From NCBI GenBank assembly GCA_024277475.1, contig JAJRVC010000137.1, positions 1-23,874 of the forward strand: a stretch of DNA of 23,874 nucleotides, in the 5' to 3' direction. The notes below the pieces were generated by a model that made no database searches, was not told the origin of the DNA, and was given only the letters and a program-made list of their open reading frames with translations. The translations under genes were made by a program, and so were the position numbers. Of the stretch, positions 7,630 to 15,209 are shown piece after piece. The number at the start of each line of letters is the position of its first letter. Position 1 is the first letter of the stretch. Origin of the DNA: Deltaproteobacteria bacterium (lineage in GTDB: Bacteria > Desulfobacterota > Desulfobacteria > Desulfobacterales > JAFDCJ01).

Positions 7630-10062
7630 TTATTTATTTTTCAGCGCTTTCAGCACAATATCGGGTGTAATTGGAAAATCGTAAATCCAAACGCCTAGGG
7701 CATTATAGATCGCCGGTACCAAAAGTGCGGGAATGACGGTGGCGATGTCTTCTCCGAGCCCCGTGGCGCCATAGGGTCCATAACCCTGGCTGGTTTCAAC
7801 AAGACGCGTGTCGATGGGGCCGCAATCACCGATGGTCGAAATTTTATAATCCAGAAGATTGCCGTTTAACATGACACCGGACACAGGGTCATGGATTATT
7901 TCCTCATATAAAGCCCGTCCAATGCCCATATAAACGCCACCATACTGCTGGCCGGCACATGAATCAGGATTGATGACTTTCCCGACATCGTTCACATTGA
8001 CAACCTTGGTTATTTCAACTTGCCCGGTCTCCGTGTCGACCGCAACTTCCATAAAGTGAACCTGTCTGCAGAATTTGGGTCGGAACCCTTTGTAGCAGCC
8101 GATCTGTACCTGGTAACTATGGGCAAAAATAGGCGCACTGAATGGGTGTCTTTCAGCTCCGTACAATTCATGAAAAGCTAACGGCCCTGCCTCGGCAGCC
8201 GGGCCGACAAGTTCAGCAACCGGAAGCGTTTTGGATGGGTCTTTTTTTACAAAGATGACACTGTCCTTGATGTCCAAATCGTCGGGTTTCAAATCCGGAA
8301 AATGCGGTGGATAGATCCCTCTCTGGGTTACCGCTATCGGGCTGGTGGCAGCTTCCAGCATTTTTGCTTTCAGCAGTCTGGCACAATGCCTGACCGCCCA
8401 GCCATTAACGCCTGTATTCGTGGAAGAATCGGGGCACATGGGGAAAAAGCCGGTGTCGGTATGGGGTCGATAGAATAGGTCTTCCAATCGCATGCCCAAT
8501 TCATCTGCCGCAATCTGACAATACCCTGTCTCGGCATTTACCCCGTTATCACAGCGCATACCTAAAATGCTGACCGTTCCGTCATTTCGTTCGACCCGCA
8601 TGGCTATTTCACCGGATCCACACGAATCATCCCATTCGTGCGTCCAGGTAAAACCGATGCCGTGCATTTTTCCGTTGGCAAGCTTTTTGGCGCCCGGGGG
8701 ATGCCACTTCTTATCCCAATCAGCGGCCTTTTTTCCTTTTTCCAGGCATTCTATCAAACTGTTTCTACCGGGAAATCCCAATTCTTTGGCGCGCTCCAAA
8801 AGCCAGTTAATGTCGTTTCCTTTGGCGCCATCATTTTTTAGCGCTACCTCGATCGGATCCATACCCAGTTCAGCGGCCACCCGATCCATAACCAGCGTGA
8901 ACGACATGGTGTTGGGAAGCTGTTCGCAGCGCACGGCTGTATTGGGCCCCTTGTTAACCTTGACAACTTTTCTGGGGGCATCCAGGTTAGGAATGGCTGT
9001 GTTGTCCTCAAAATGGGATCCTGGCCCAAACCCTTCCCATTGCGCATTGGCAAAAAAGGCTTTGGCTTGCACAGCGGTGATGGCTCCATCATTGTTATAA
9101 CCGACCTTAAAATAATATTTCCCTTCATCCATGGAGCCGCCGTAGAAATCCTCGCGCCGTGAAAATATATATTTCACCGGCCGGCCGGTCCGCTTTGCCA
9201 ACACCATCGAGCAATAGATGGGGCCCTGATTCCAATAAAATTGGGTCCATCCGCCGAATGTTGCGCCCTGATAAGGCATATGCATCTCAATCCGGTTCAT
9301 GGGAATATGACCGAACCAGGAAGATATGGCGCGTTTGTTTTCATGGGGGCGCTGATGCTTCAACCAGAACTCAGGATAGTCTCCGTTCCATCTGACAACG
9401 CCGCAGGGGCGCTCAGGTGAAATATAGGTGTGCTGTGCTCGGTTGGCAGAAAATTCGATTACATTTTCGGCTTCGGCAAAACCCTTTACCACATCACCGT
9501 GTCCTTCCACATGTTCCACTTCAAGATTGCTTTCCGGATAATTTTCCGGATTTGCCACCGGGGCGTCAGCTTCCAGAGCCGCTTCAGGGTCTAAAACAAA
9601 AGGGCGTTCCTCCCATTCTACATCAATTAGCCGAAGGGCTTCTTCGGCAATATCCTCTGTATCAGCGACGACGGCTGCGCCCACAGGCTCTCCCTCGAAA
9701 TAGGCCACGTCGGAAAGAACCTTTACAGCTGTAGGGCCATGTCCACCTAAATCGGCTACCTCCGGAAGCTCCGGATCGTCATAGCGAAGGATACCCCTGA
9801 CACCATACAATGCTTCGGCTTTGCCCGTGTCCATTATTAAAATTTTGGCATGCGGGTAGGGTGATGTCAGAAATCTGAGGTAAAGCATGCCGGGCAGTTT
9901 GATATCCATCGTGTATTCGGCACGACCACTGGCTTTCTCCAGCCCGTCCAACCTGCGAACATTACGCTTGCCGATATTGTTGAACTCTTTCAAGGGATAT
10001 TTATCTGCGCCGGTATTATCCTCCATTTCGATCATACGATCGTATTCTTTTTGTACCCTCAT
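7630..10062 (-). CDS. Molybdenum hydroxylase catalytic (Mo-pterin) subunit, set 1
   Basis: An 810-residue large subunit of the xanthine dehydrogenase / CoxL / HcrA family. Residues about 30-145 form the N-terminal aldehyde-oxidase 'hammerhead' domain (IGKRNVRRLDG, ASGRA, DIKLPGM). The rest forms the two molybdopterin-binding lobes. Visible family sites are YQGATFGG at 264-271 (the GGxFG-type cofactor loop), R378 in VRCEQLPN (the active-site arginine region), and E771 in GLGED, the position of the base-catalyst glutamate. CODH-type CSFR is absent, so it is not a CO dehydrogenase. It starts one base after the 2Fe-2S gene stop with a GGAGG-type site. The substrate is unknown: the RCEQ form of the arginine motif is unlike the common RGxGxP form, so it belongs to an atypical branch. 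Confidence 0.88.
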   Translation of the reverse strand: MRVQKEYDRMIEMEDNTGADKYPLKEFNNIGKRNVRRLDGLEKASGRAEYTMDIKLPGMLYLRFLTSPYPHAKILIMDTGKAEALYGVRGILRYDDPELPEVADLGGHGPTAVKVLSDVAYFEGEPVGAAVVADTEDIAEEALRLIDVEWEERPFVLDPEAALEADAPVANPENYPESNLEVEHVEGHGDVVKGFAEAENVIEFSANRAQHTYISPERPCGVVRWNGDYPEFWLKHQRPHENKRAISSWFGHIPMNRIEMHMPYQGATFGGWTQFYWNQGPIYCSMVLAKRTGRPVKYIFSRREDFYGGSMDEGKYYFKVGYNNDGAITAVQAKAFFANAQWEGFGPGSHFEDNTAIPNLDAPRKVVKVNKGPNTAVRCEQLPNTMSFTLVMDRVAAELGMDPIEVALKNDGAKGNDINWLLERAKELGFPGRNSLIECLEKGKKAADWDKKWHPPGAKKLANGKMHGIGFTWTHEWDDSCGSGEIAMRVERNDGTVSILGMRCDNGVNAETGYCQIAADELGMRLEDLFYRPHTDTGFFPMCPDSSTNTGVNGWAVRHCARLLKAKMLEAATSPIAVTQRGIYPPHFPDLKPDDLDIKDSVIFVKKDPSKTLPVAELVGPAAEAGPLAFHELYGAERHPFSAPIFAHSYQVQIGCYKGFRPKFCRQVHFMEVAVDTETGQVEITKVVNVNDVGKVINPDSCAGQQYGGVYMGIGRALYEEIIHDPVSGVMLNGNLLDYKISTIGDCGPIDTRLVETSQGYGPYGATGLGEDIATVIPALLVPAIYNALGVWIYDFPITPDIVLKALKNK

Positions 10063-10063
10063 C

Positions 10064-10648
10064 TTATTTTTCCTCCTTGAGCTGTTGGGATACTTCCTTT
10101 ACGGCGAGGACATGTTGCGGGTAGGTACCACATCTGCACAGATTGCCGCCGAGGGCTTCAATGATCTCTTCATCGGTCGGATTGGGGTTTTTATCCAGCA
10201 ACGATTTCGATGTAGTTATGAACCCGGGAGTACAGTAGCCACACTGCATGCAGTGATGTTTGACATAAGCCTCAACCAGCGGATGACCGGCATCGGCAAT
10301 GCCCTCGGCCGTCTCGATCGTATTGCCGTCGCATTCGATGGCCAGGCTCATGCAGGAGAGAATGGGCTTGCCGTTCATGATGACGGTGCACGACCCGCAG
10401 GCGCCCCGGTCACAGAACATCTTGGGTGATGTCAAACCCATTTTGTCATGAATCAGATAATTGAGCGTCCATTCCGGCTCAACATGAATTTGATACTTCT
10501 GCCCATTGACGGTCAGTGCGATCATGCCTTGGGGTAATGGAACGGATTCACTTTTATGGAGTCCTATCACATGAGCCTTCAGCTCCTCAAAACTGTCTGT
10601 TTGCGTCGTGCAATAAGGGCACAGGAATTTGCTTGTTTCTCCATTCAC
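10064..10648 (-). CDS. Molybdenum hydroxylase 2Fe-2S subunit, set 1, with N-terminal C2H2 finger-like extension
   Basis: A 194-residue iron-sulfur subunit of the CoxS / HcrC family. The plant-type [2Fe-2S] site is C79, C84, C87 and C99. The helical-domain [2Fe-2S] site is C136, C139, C171 and C173, in the family's QCGYCTPG and CRCG motifs. The first 40 residues are additional to a normal CoxS protein and contain C10-x2-C13-x12-H26-x4-H31, a C2H2 zinc-finger-like pattern. The extension is kept in the set 2 paralogue with the same spacing. Over the first 178 residues the two paralogues are about 85% identical by eye, far closer than their catalytic subunits. A strong AGGAGG-type site precedes the ATG. 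It relays electrons from the Mo centre to the FAD subunit. Confidence 0.9.
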   Translation of the reverse strand: MNGETSKFLCPYCTTQTDSFEELKAHVIGLHKSESVPLPQGMIALTVNGQKYQIHVEPEWTLNYLIHDKMGLTSPKMFCDRGACGSCTVIMNGKPILSCMSLAIECDGNTIETAEGIADAGHPLVEAYVKHHCMQCGYCTPGFITTSKSLLDKNPNPTDEEIIEALGGNLCRCGTYPQHVLAVKEVSQQLKEEK

Positions 10649-10711
10649 TTTGAAAACCTCCTTTAACCGATTCTATATCAATACTTTTATATAAAGAATT
10701 CTAAAACATCA

Positions 10712-10801
10712 CTAGTCAGTCGCCATCTTCAGGGTTCTCAGGAAAACAGATTGGCTGATCTGGTTTTGATATTCATTGCGGAAATATTTAATGGAGATCA
10801 A
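10712..10801 (-). pseudogene. Relic of the nuoF 3' end (29 codons plus stop) at the duplication joint
   Basis: Read on the minus strand, these bases encode 29 residues and a TAG stop. They match the last 29 residues of NuoF (15210-16439) at 23 positions, including the run KYFRNEYQN and the run ISQSVFLRTL. The DNA match to 15213-15300 is also evident. The relic has no start of its own and ends where the ThiS-like gene stops (its TGA is at 10800-10798). Like the intact nuoF end, it lies about 60 bp upstream of a 2Fe-2S subunit gene. It is best explained as the fragment of nuoF carried along when the hydroxylase set was duplicated in tandem. Confidence 0.85.
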
Positions 10802-11037
10802 CCTGCACCCATAAGTCGAGCCAAGGTTACATGGTCACCATCTTGAAGCCGGTAATTGACTCTGGACGGCCTTCGATTAACCAACACCGCAAAGACCTTT
10901 TTACTTGGAATGCCCAGTTCGGTTATGATATGGGCTACGGTCTTTCCATCTTCATACGCGACGGTAATGCCGGTCTCACTGTCATAATCCGATACATAGC
11001 TACGCAGCAGAATGCTCAAATCAACTCGTATGGCCAT
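10798..11037 (-). CDS. ThiS/MoaD-family ubiquitin-like protein, C-terminus GAG
   Basis: A 79-residue beta-grasp protein with the ThiS/MoaD pattern: an N-terminal hydrophobic strand, ITELGIPSKKV helix region, AVLVNRRP strand and LQDGDHVTL before the tail. It ends MGAG, so the last residue is glycine but the usual penultimate glycine is alanine. The terminal glycine is what E1-like enzymes adenylate, so activity is possible but not assured. It lies 105 bp after set 2's FAD-subunit gene, the position equivalent to the MoaD-like gene after set 1. It probably serves sulfur transfer for molybdopterin or for the terminal sulfido ligand of the hydroxylases; the ThiF-like enzyme at the end of the series is the candidate activator. 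Confidence 0.75.
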   Translation of the reverse strand: MAIRVDLSILLRSYVSDYDSETGITVAYEDGKTVAHIITELGIPSKKVFAVLVNRRPSRVNYRLQDGDHVTLARLMGAG

Positions 11038-11142
11038 AGCAATCCCGACTTAAAGCATTACAGGTATTCATAACATTTGTTTGGTGTGCCAATGCCATAA
11101 TTCCCACCTTGTTCAAACGGTACATTCGGGGCAGTTGAACGG

Positions 11143-12117
11143 TCATTTACAGGATAGAACGGCACGTTTGACAATGGCTTTGGCCATCTGCACCATATAG
11201 GCGTTGTCTCCCAGGGGTTGGGCGTCGGCAGCAACCGCTTCACCGGCCCCCTCTGCAAGGGATTCATCGATCTTTTTGCCCATGATAAACACTTCGGCTT
11301 TGGTGGCCCGATAGGGCTTGACATAAACAGCGTTGAGACAGATCCTGGCATTTTCCACCACATCGTTGGCACTCGTAATCATGGCGGCACAACTGACAAT
11401 GGGAAAGTCGATGGATTTTCTCAAGGCAAACTTCAAGTAGGTGCTCTTTGCATTTGCCTGGGGGGTTGGGATCTGAATCTGAGTAACGAACTCGTATTTA
11501 TCCAGAATTGTTGTTTTGGAAATGTCCACCTGGAAAAAATTTTCAGCGCCAACCGTGCGTCTGGTTGTCTCGATTTTGGCATCCAGGGCAACTAAAGCAG
11601 CCGCGGTATCACTGGGGTGGACAGCGATACAGCCTTCTTTGACGCTGGCACCGAAAATCGAATGATAGCGATTATCTCCATCGAGGGCGTAGCACTTACC
11701 GCCGCCTTTGCGCAGGCATGGAAAACGGTTGTTGGGATGCCGGTAATACCAGCATCGAATATCCTGACAAATATTTCCGCCAATAGTACCCATCTCCCGC
11801 AGATGGGGCGACGCGGTCCTGCGAGCGGCCTCCGCCAGGGTGCCATAATTCGCCTGAACAGTGGCATCGTGGGCAATATCCTCCAGAATGGCAAGGGCTC
11901 CTATCTTCAACACGCCGTTTTCTTCCTGTATCGTATCGAGCCCGGGAATGGTTTTCAGGTTGATCAGAGCCTCGGGATAGCCAGGTAGGACTCTGTCTTT
12001 CATTTTAACCAAAAGATCCGTTCCGCCGGCAATCAGTTCTGCCTTTGCCTCATATCGCCGGAGATGTGATACGGCTTCGTTTATGGTCAATGCATTGAAA
12101 TGTGCAAATGTTTTCAT
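11143..12117 (-). CDS. Molybdenum hydroxylase FAD subunit, set 2 (HcrB-like, with [4Fe-4S] motif)
   Basis: A 324-residue paralogue of the set 1 FAD subunit, with the same length and most residues identical. The FAD motifs AGGTDLL (30-36) and TIGGN (111-115) are intact. C117, C122, C134, C142 and C163 are at the same positions, so the HcrB-like [4Fe-4S] insertion is retained. Differences cluster in the C-terminal third, where the FAD subunit packs on its partners in known structures. GGGGGGA precedes the ATG, and the gene starts 10 bp after the Mo-subunit stop. It would pair with the subunits at 12128-15151. Confidence 0.88.
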   Translation of the reverse strand: MKTFAHFNALTINEAVSHLRRYEAKAELIAGGTDLLVKMKDRVLPGYPEALINLKTIPGLDTIQEENGVLKIGALAILEDIAHDATVQANYGTLAEAARRTASPHLREMGTIGGNICQDIRCWYYRHPNNRFPCLRKGGGKCYALDGDNRYHSIFGASVKEGCIAVHPSDTAAALVALDAKIETTRRTVGAENFFQVDISKTTILDKYEFVTQIQIPTPQANAKSTYLKFALRKSIDFPIVSCAAMITSANDVVENARICLNAVYVKPYRATKAEVFIMGKKIDESLAEGAGEAVAADAQPLGDNAYMVQMAKAIVKRAVLSCK

Positions 12118-12127
12118 TCTGTCCCCC

Positions 12128-14557
12128 CTATATCTTGCCCAAGGCCTTCAATACCTTATTTGGTGTGATAGGAAAGTCGTCGACCCAAACGCCAATCGCA
12201 TTGTAGACTGCGGGTCCCAGGAGAGCCGGAATCATGGTTGCAACATCTTCTCCCACACCAACGGTGCCGTATGGGCCGTGCCCCATCTCGGTTTCCACGA
12301 TCACGGTGTCGGCTCCCGGACAGTCCTTAATGGTGGGGACTTTATAATCCAGCAGATTGCGATTGAGTAGAACACCGGTTTGAGGATCCCAAACCATTTC
12401 TTCGGTCAGGCCTCTGCCGACACCCATGTAAGTTCCGCCATACATCTGACCTTCAACACTCTCGGGAGATATGGCTTTACCGACATCATTGACGTTGACC
12501 ACCTTGGTCACTTCGATTAGACCGGTCTCGGTATCCACCTCAACTTCCATAAAGTGGGCCTGCCGGCAAAACCGGGGCCGCCCTGTTTCCATGGCATCCC
12601 CCCATATACCGTGTTGATGCCAGGCCCAGGCAACAATCGGGGGTTCAGTCCAGGTTCCCACGGCGTTATGCATGGGCATACTCAGCACCGCAATATCTTT
12701 GATCGGTTTTTTGTTTTCAGGGTTTCTTTTTTCAAAAACATATCGATCTTTAAGGTCGAGATCATCGGCGCTTAAGCCCTCAAAGGAATTCAGGGCCAGA
12801 TCCAATAGCATTGCTTTGGCCTTAAGAGCAGCCTTGCGCACGATAAATGCGTTCGAGCAGAGGTTACACGAACCGTCCGGTGACATAAGCGCGAAAATTT
12901 GATCGCCATCAAACGGTTTAATGGTAACATCTTCTACCGGTACACCCAGTTCATCAGCCACGATCTGGCAGTAGGTTGTCCATGGATTTACACCGACATC
13001 CGGATGATGAGCCACGATACTGACCGATCCATCATTCTCAATCCAGACAGCAGCGGACCCCGTCCCCCTGGTGTCGTCCCACTCGTGGTCCCACGTAAAA
13101 CCAATTCCATGCATTCTCCCGTTGGCAAGCTTATTTTGACCGGCCGGATGCCATCTATTATCCCAGTCGATAGCTTTCTTTCCGGCTTCGATGCATTCCC
13201 TCAGACTGTCTCGGTCAGGAAAATCGTGTTCTTTTTTTTGTTTGGATAACCAGTTCATGTCATGACCTTCACAACCATCGTTTTTCAGGGCCACCCGAGT
13301 GGGATCCAGGCCCAGTTCCCCGGCCACGTGATCAAAGATCACTGTAAGACAGAGAGCATTTGGAAGCTGCTCGCATCGACACCACCATGCCGGTGCCTTG
13401 CTTACATCTACTGGAATGACGTGACATTTCAAGTGGGGGATTTTTGTGTTTTCTATAAAATGTTCAATGCCCGGACAGCACCAAAAAATGGCGAAGATGT
13501 TTTTCATGTGCACAGCGGTTATGGTGCCGTCCTTTTTAAACCCCACTTTAAAATAGCCTTTCATTATATCACTGGATTCTCCATAGAACTTTTCAGCTCG
13601 ATCAAAGAGGAGTTTTACCGGCCGTCCGGCTTTCTTGGCCAAAAGCACAGCCAGGGTGTTCATACCGTTGATGGAGAAATCCGCCGGGTTGCATCGCTCA
13701 CCAAAGGAGCAACCCTGGTAGGGGGAGTACATGGTGATTTGGTTCAAGGGAATATCCAATTGTTCGCTCAAAAGCATCTTGACGGAATAGGGCTGCTGCA
13801 CATGATTCCACAACTCCAGCCTGTCTTCTGTCCATCGCGCAAGAACACTGGGCATTTCCGCACCAGCCCAGAGGTGTGCCTTGCGGCTTGCTTGGAATTC
13901 GATGATCTTGTCCGCTTCCTTAAAACCCTTTTGCACATCTCCCGTTTCAATAACTTCACCCCTGGAATCAGGAAGCTGGTTGCTTTCGGCGCCTGGCAGC
14001 AGAACGGGTGCTTCCGGCTTCAGGGCTTCTTCCTGATCCAGAATAAATGGCAGTTCTTCCCACTTCACATCGATAAGCCGAAGGGCCTCTCTGGCAATAT
14101 CCTCGCTGTCGGCGCCTATGACCGCGCCGACCGCCTGGCCCTCGAACCAGGCCTCCCGGGCCAGGATGACACTTTCCGGTTTCAGAGCGAAACCGGAGAA
14201 TTCACCGGCCATCCTGTCAGGTCCACCTACACTTCCATTCAGTTTTCGGCCTTCGATTTCAGGATCATCATATCTCAAAATGACCCGTACTCCCGGCAAA
14301 GATTCGGCTTTACCGGTATCCATGCTGAGGATTCTGGCATGGGCGTATGGGGAGCGCATGACTTTGGCGAAGAGCATGCCCGGAACCTGAACATCTCGCG
14401 TGTAAACCGCCTTGCCACTGGCCTTGGCGTATCCGTCAATGCGGCGTACGCCTCGTTTCCCGATATGGTTATAGGTGATTTCCGTCGTGTCGTATTCGAC
14501 ATTGTACATGCCTTCATTCTTTAAGTCTTCATAGGATCGTATCCTGAGCTTGCCCAT
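12128..14557 (-). CDS. Molybdenum hydroxylase catalytic (Mo-pterin) subunit, set 2
   Basis: An 809-residue paralogue of the set 1 catalytic subunit. The hammerhead domain occupies about residues 30-160, with an insertion relative to set 1 near 105-125. Cofactor-loop residues are YQGCSFGE at 280-287. The arginine motif is R394 in CRCEQLPN, and the catalytic glutamate is E770 in GVGED. The stretch before the arginine, which lines the substrate channel in known family structures, is very different from set 1 (aromatic and Cys-rich here: FWCC at 358-361, WWC at 391-393; NTAV at 374-377 in set 1). A changed substrate or a changed step in one pathway is the likely reason for keeping both. It starts 3 bp after the 2Fe-2S gene. 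Confidence 0.88.
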   Translation of the reverse strand: MGKLRIRSYEDLKNEGMYNVEYDTTEITYNHIGKRGVRRIDGYAKASGKAVYTRDVQVPGMLFAKVMRSPYAHARILSMDTGKAESLPGVRVILRYDDPEIEGRKLNGSVGGPDRMAGEFSGFALKPESVILAREAWFEGQAVGAVIGADSEDIAREALRLIDVKWEELPFILDQEEALKPEAPVLLPGAESNQLPDSRGEVIETGDVQKGFKEADKIIEFQASRKAHLWAGAEMPSVLARWTEDRLELWNHVQQPYSVKMLLSEQLDIPLNQITMYSPYQGCSFGERCNPADFSINGMNTLAVLLAKKAGRPVKLLFDRAEKFYGESSDIMKGYFKVGFKKDGTITAVHMKNIFAIFWCCPGIEHFIENTKIPHLKCHVIPVDVSKAPAWWCRCEQLPNALCLTVIFDHVAGELGLDPTRVALKNDGCEGHDMNWLSKQKKEHDFPDRDSLRECIEAGKKAIDWDNRWHPAGQNKLANGRMHGIGFTWDHEWDDTRGTGSAAVWIENDGSVSIVAHHPDVGVNPWTTYCQIVADELGVPVEDVTIKPFDGDQIFALMSPDGSCNLCSNAFIVRKAALKAKAMLLDLALNSFEGLSADDLDLKDRYVFEKRNPENKKPIKDIAVLSMPMHNAVGTWTEPPIVAWAWHQHGIWGDAMETGRPRFCRQAHFMEVEVDTETGLIEVTKVVNVNDVGKAISPESVEGQMYGGTYMGVGRGLTEEMVWDPQTGVLLNRNLLDYKVPTIKDCPGADTVIVETEMGHGPYGTVGVGEDVATMIPALLGPAVYNAIGVWVDDFPITPNKVLKALGKI

Positions 14558-14560
14558 GGC

Positions 14561-15151
14561 TTAAATCCCTCCCTTTTCTTCCAGCGTTTGAGCGGCTTCC
14601 AAAATGGCTTTGGGATGTTGCGGATATGTGCCGCAGCGGCACAGATTTCCGCTCAGGGATTCAACGATTTCGGCCTGGGTCGGGTTTGGATTTTTATCCA
14701 GCAGTGCCTTGGCCGTGGTGATAAACCCCGGTGTACAGTAGCCACACTGCATGGTATGATGCTTGATATAGGATTCAACCAGCGGATGGTCGGCATCGGC
14801 AATACCCTCGGCCGTCTCAATCGTATTGCCGTCACATTCGATGGCCAGGCTCAGGCAGGAAAGAATAGGCCTGCCGTTCATGATGACGGTACACGACCCA
14901 CAGGCGCCCCGGTCACAGAACATCTTGGGTGATGTCAAGCCCATCTTATCATGAATCAGATAATTGAGCGTCCATTCCGGCTCGACATGAATCTGATAAT
15001 CTTTCCCGTTGACGGTCAGTGCTATCATGCCTTGGGGCAATGGAACGGGTTCGTCGTTATGGACAGCCAATACATGGCCCTTCAGTTCCTCAAAACTGTC
15101 AGCTCGGGTTGTACAATAAGGGCACAGATATTTGCTTGTTTCTCCATTCAC
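14561..15151 (-). CDS. Molybdenum hydroxylase 2Fe-2S subunit, set 2, with N-terminal C2H2 finger-like extension
   Basis: A 196-residue paralogue of the set 1 iron-sulfur subunit. Both [2Fe-2S] sites are complete (FCDRGACGSC plus a downstream Cys for one, QCGYCTPG and CRCG for the other). The N-terminal extension again has C10-x2-C13-x12-H26-x4-H31. The extra cysteine next to the second cluster in set 1 (C133) is threonine here, which shows that C133 is not a ligand. It lies 58 bp after the nuoF stop with a GGAGG-type site, so it is probably translated from the same message as the diaphorase genes. Confidence 0.9.
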   Translation of the reverse strand: MNGETSKYLCPYCTTRADSFEELKGHVLAVHNDEPVPLPQGMIALTVNGKDYQIHVEPEWTLNYLIHDKMGLTSPKMFCDRGACGSCTVIMNGRPILSCLSLAIECDGNTIETAEGIADADHPLVESYIKHHTMQCGYCTPGFITTAKALLDKNPNPTQAEIVESLSGNLCRCGTYPQHPKAILEAAQTLEEKGGI

Positions 15152-15209
15152 TGTGAAAACCTCCTTTTATCGGTTACAAAGAAAAAACATAAAAAAGTTT
15201 CACAAGACG

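Noticed and set aside
13262..14524. A 420-codon plus-strand open frame inside the set 2 catalytic-subunit gene
   Set aside because: It is antisense to a clearly recognised 809-residue subunit, has no family features and no suitable ribosome-binding site.
7630..14557. CO dehydrogenase identity for the large subunits
   Set aside because: The CSFR active-site loop of CoxL is absent, and RCEQLPN occupies the arginine region in both copies.
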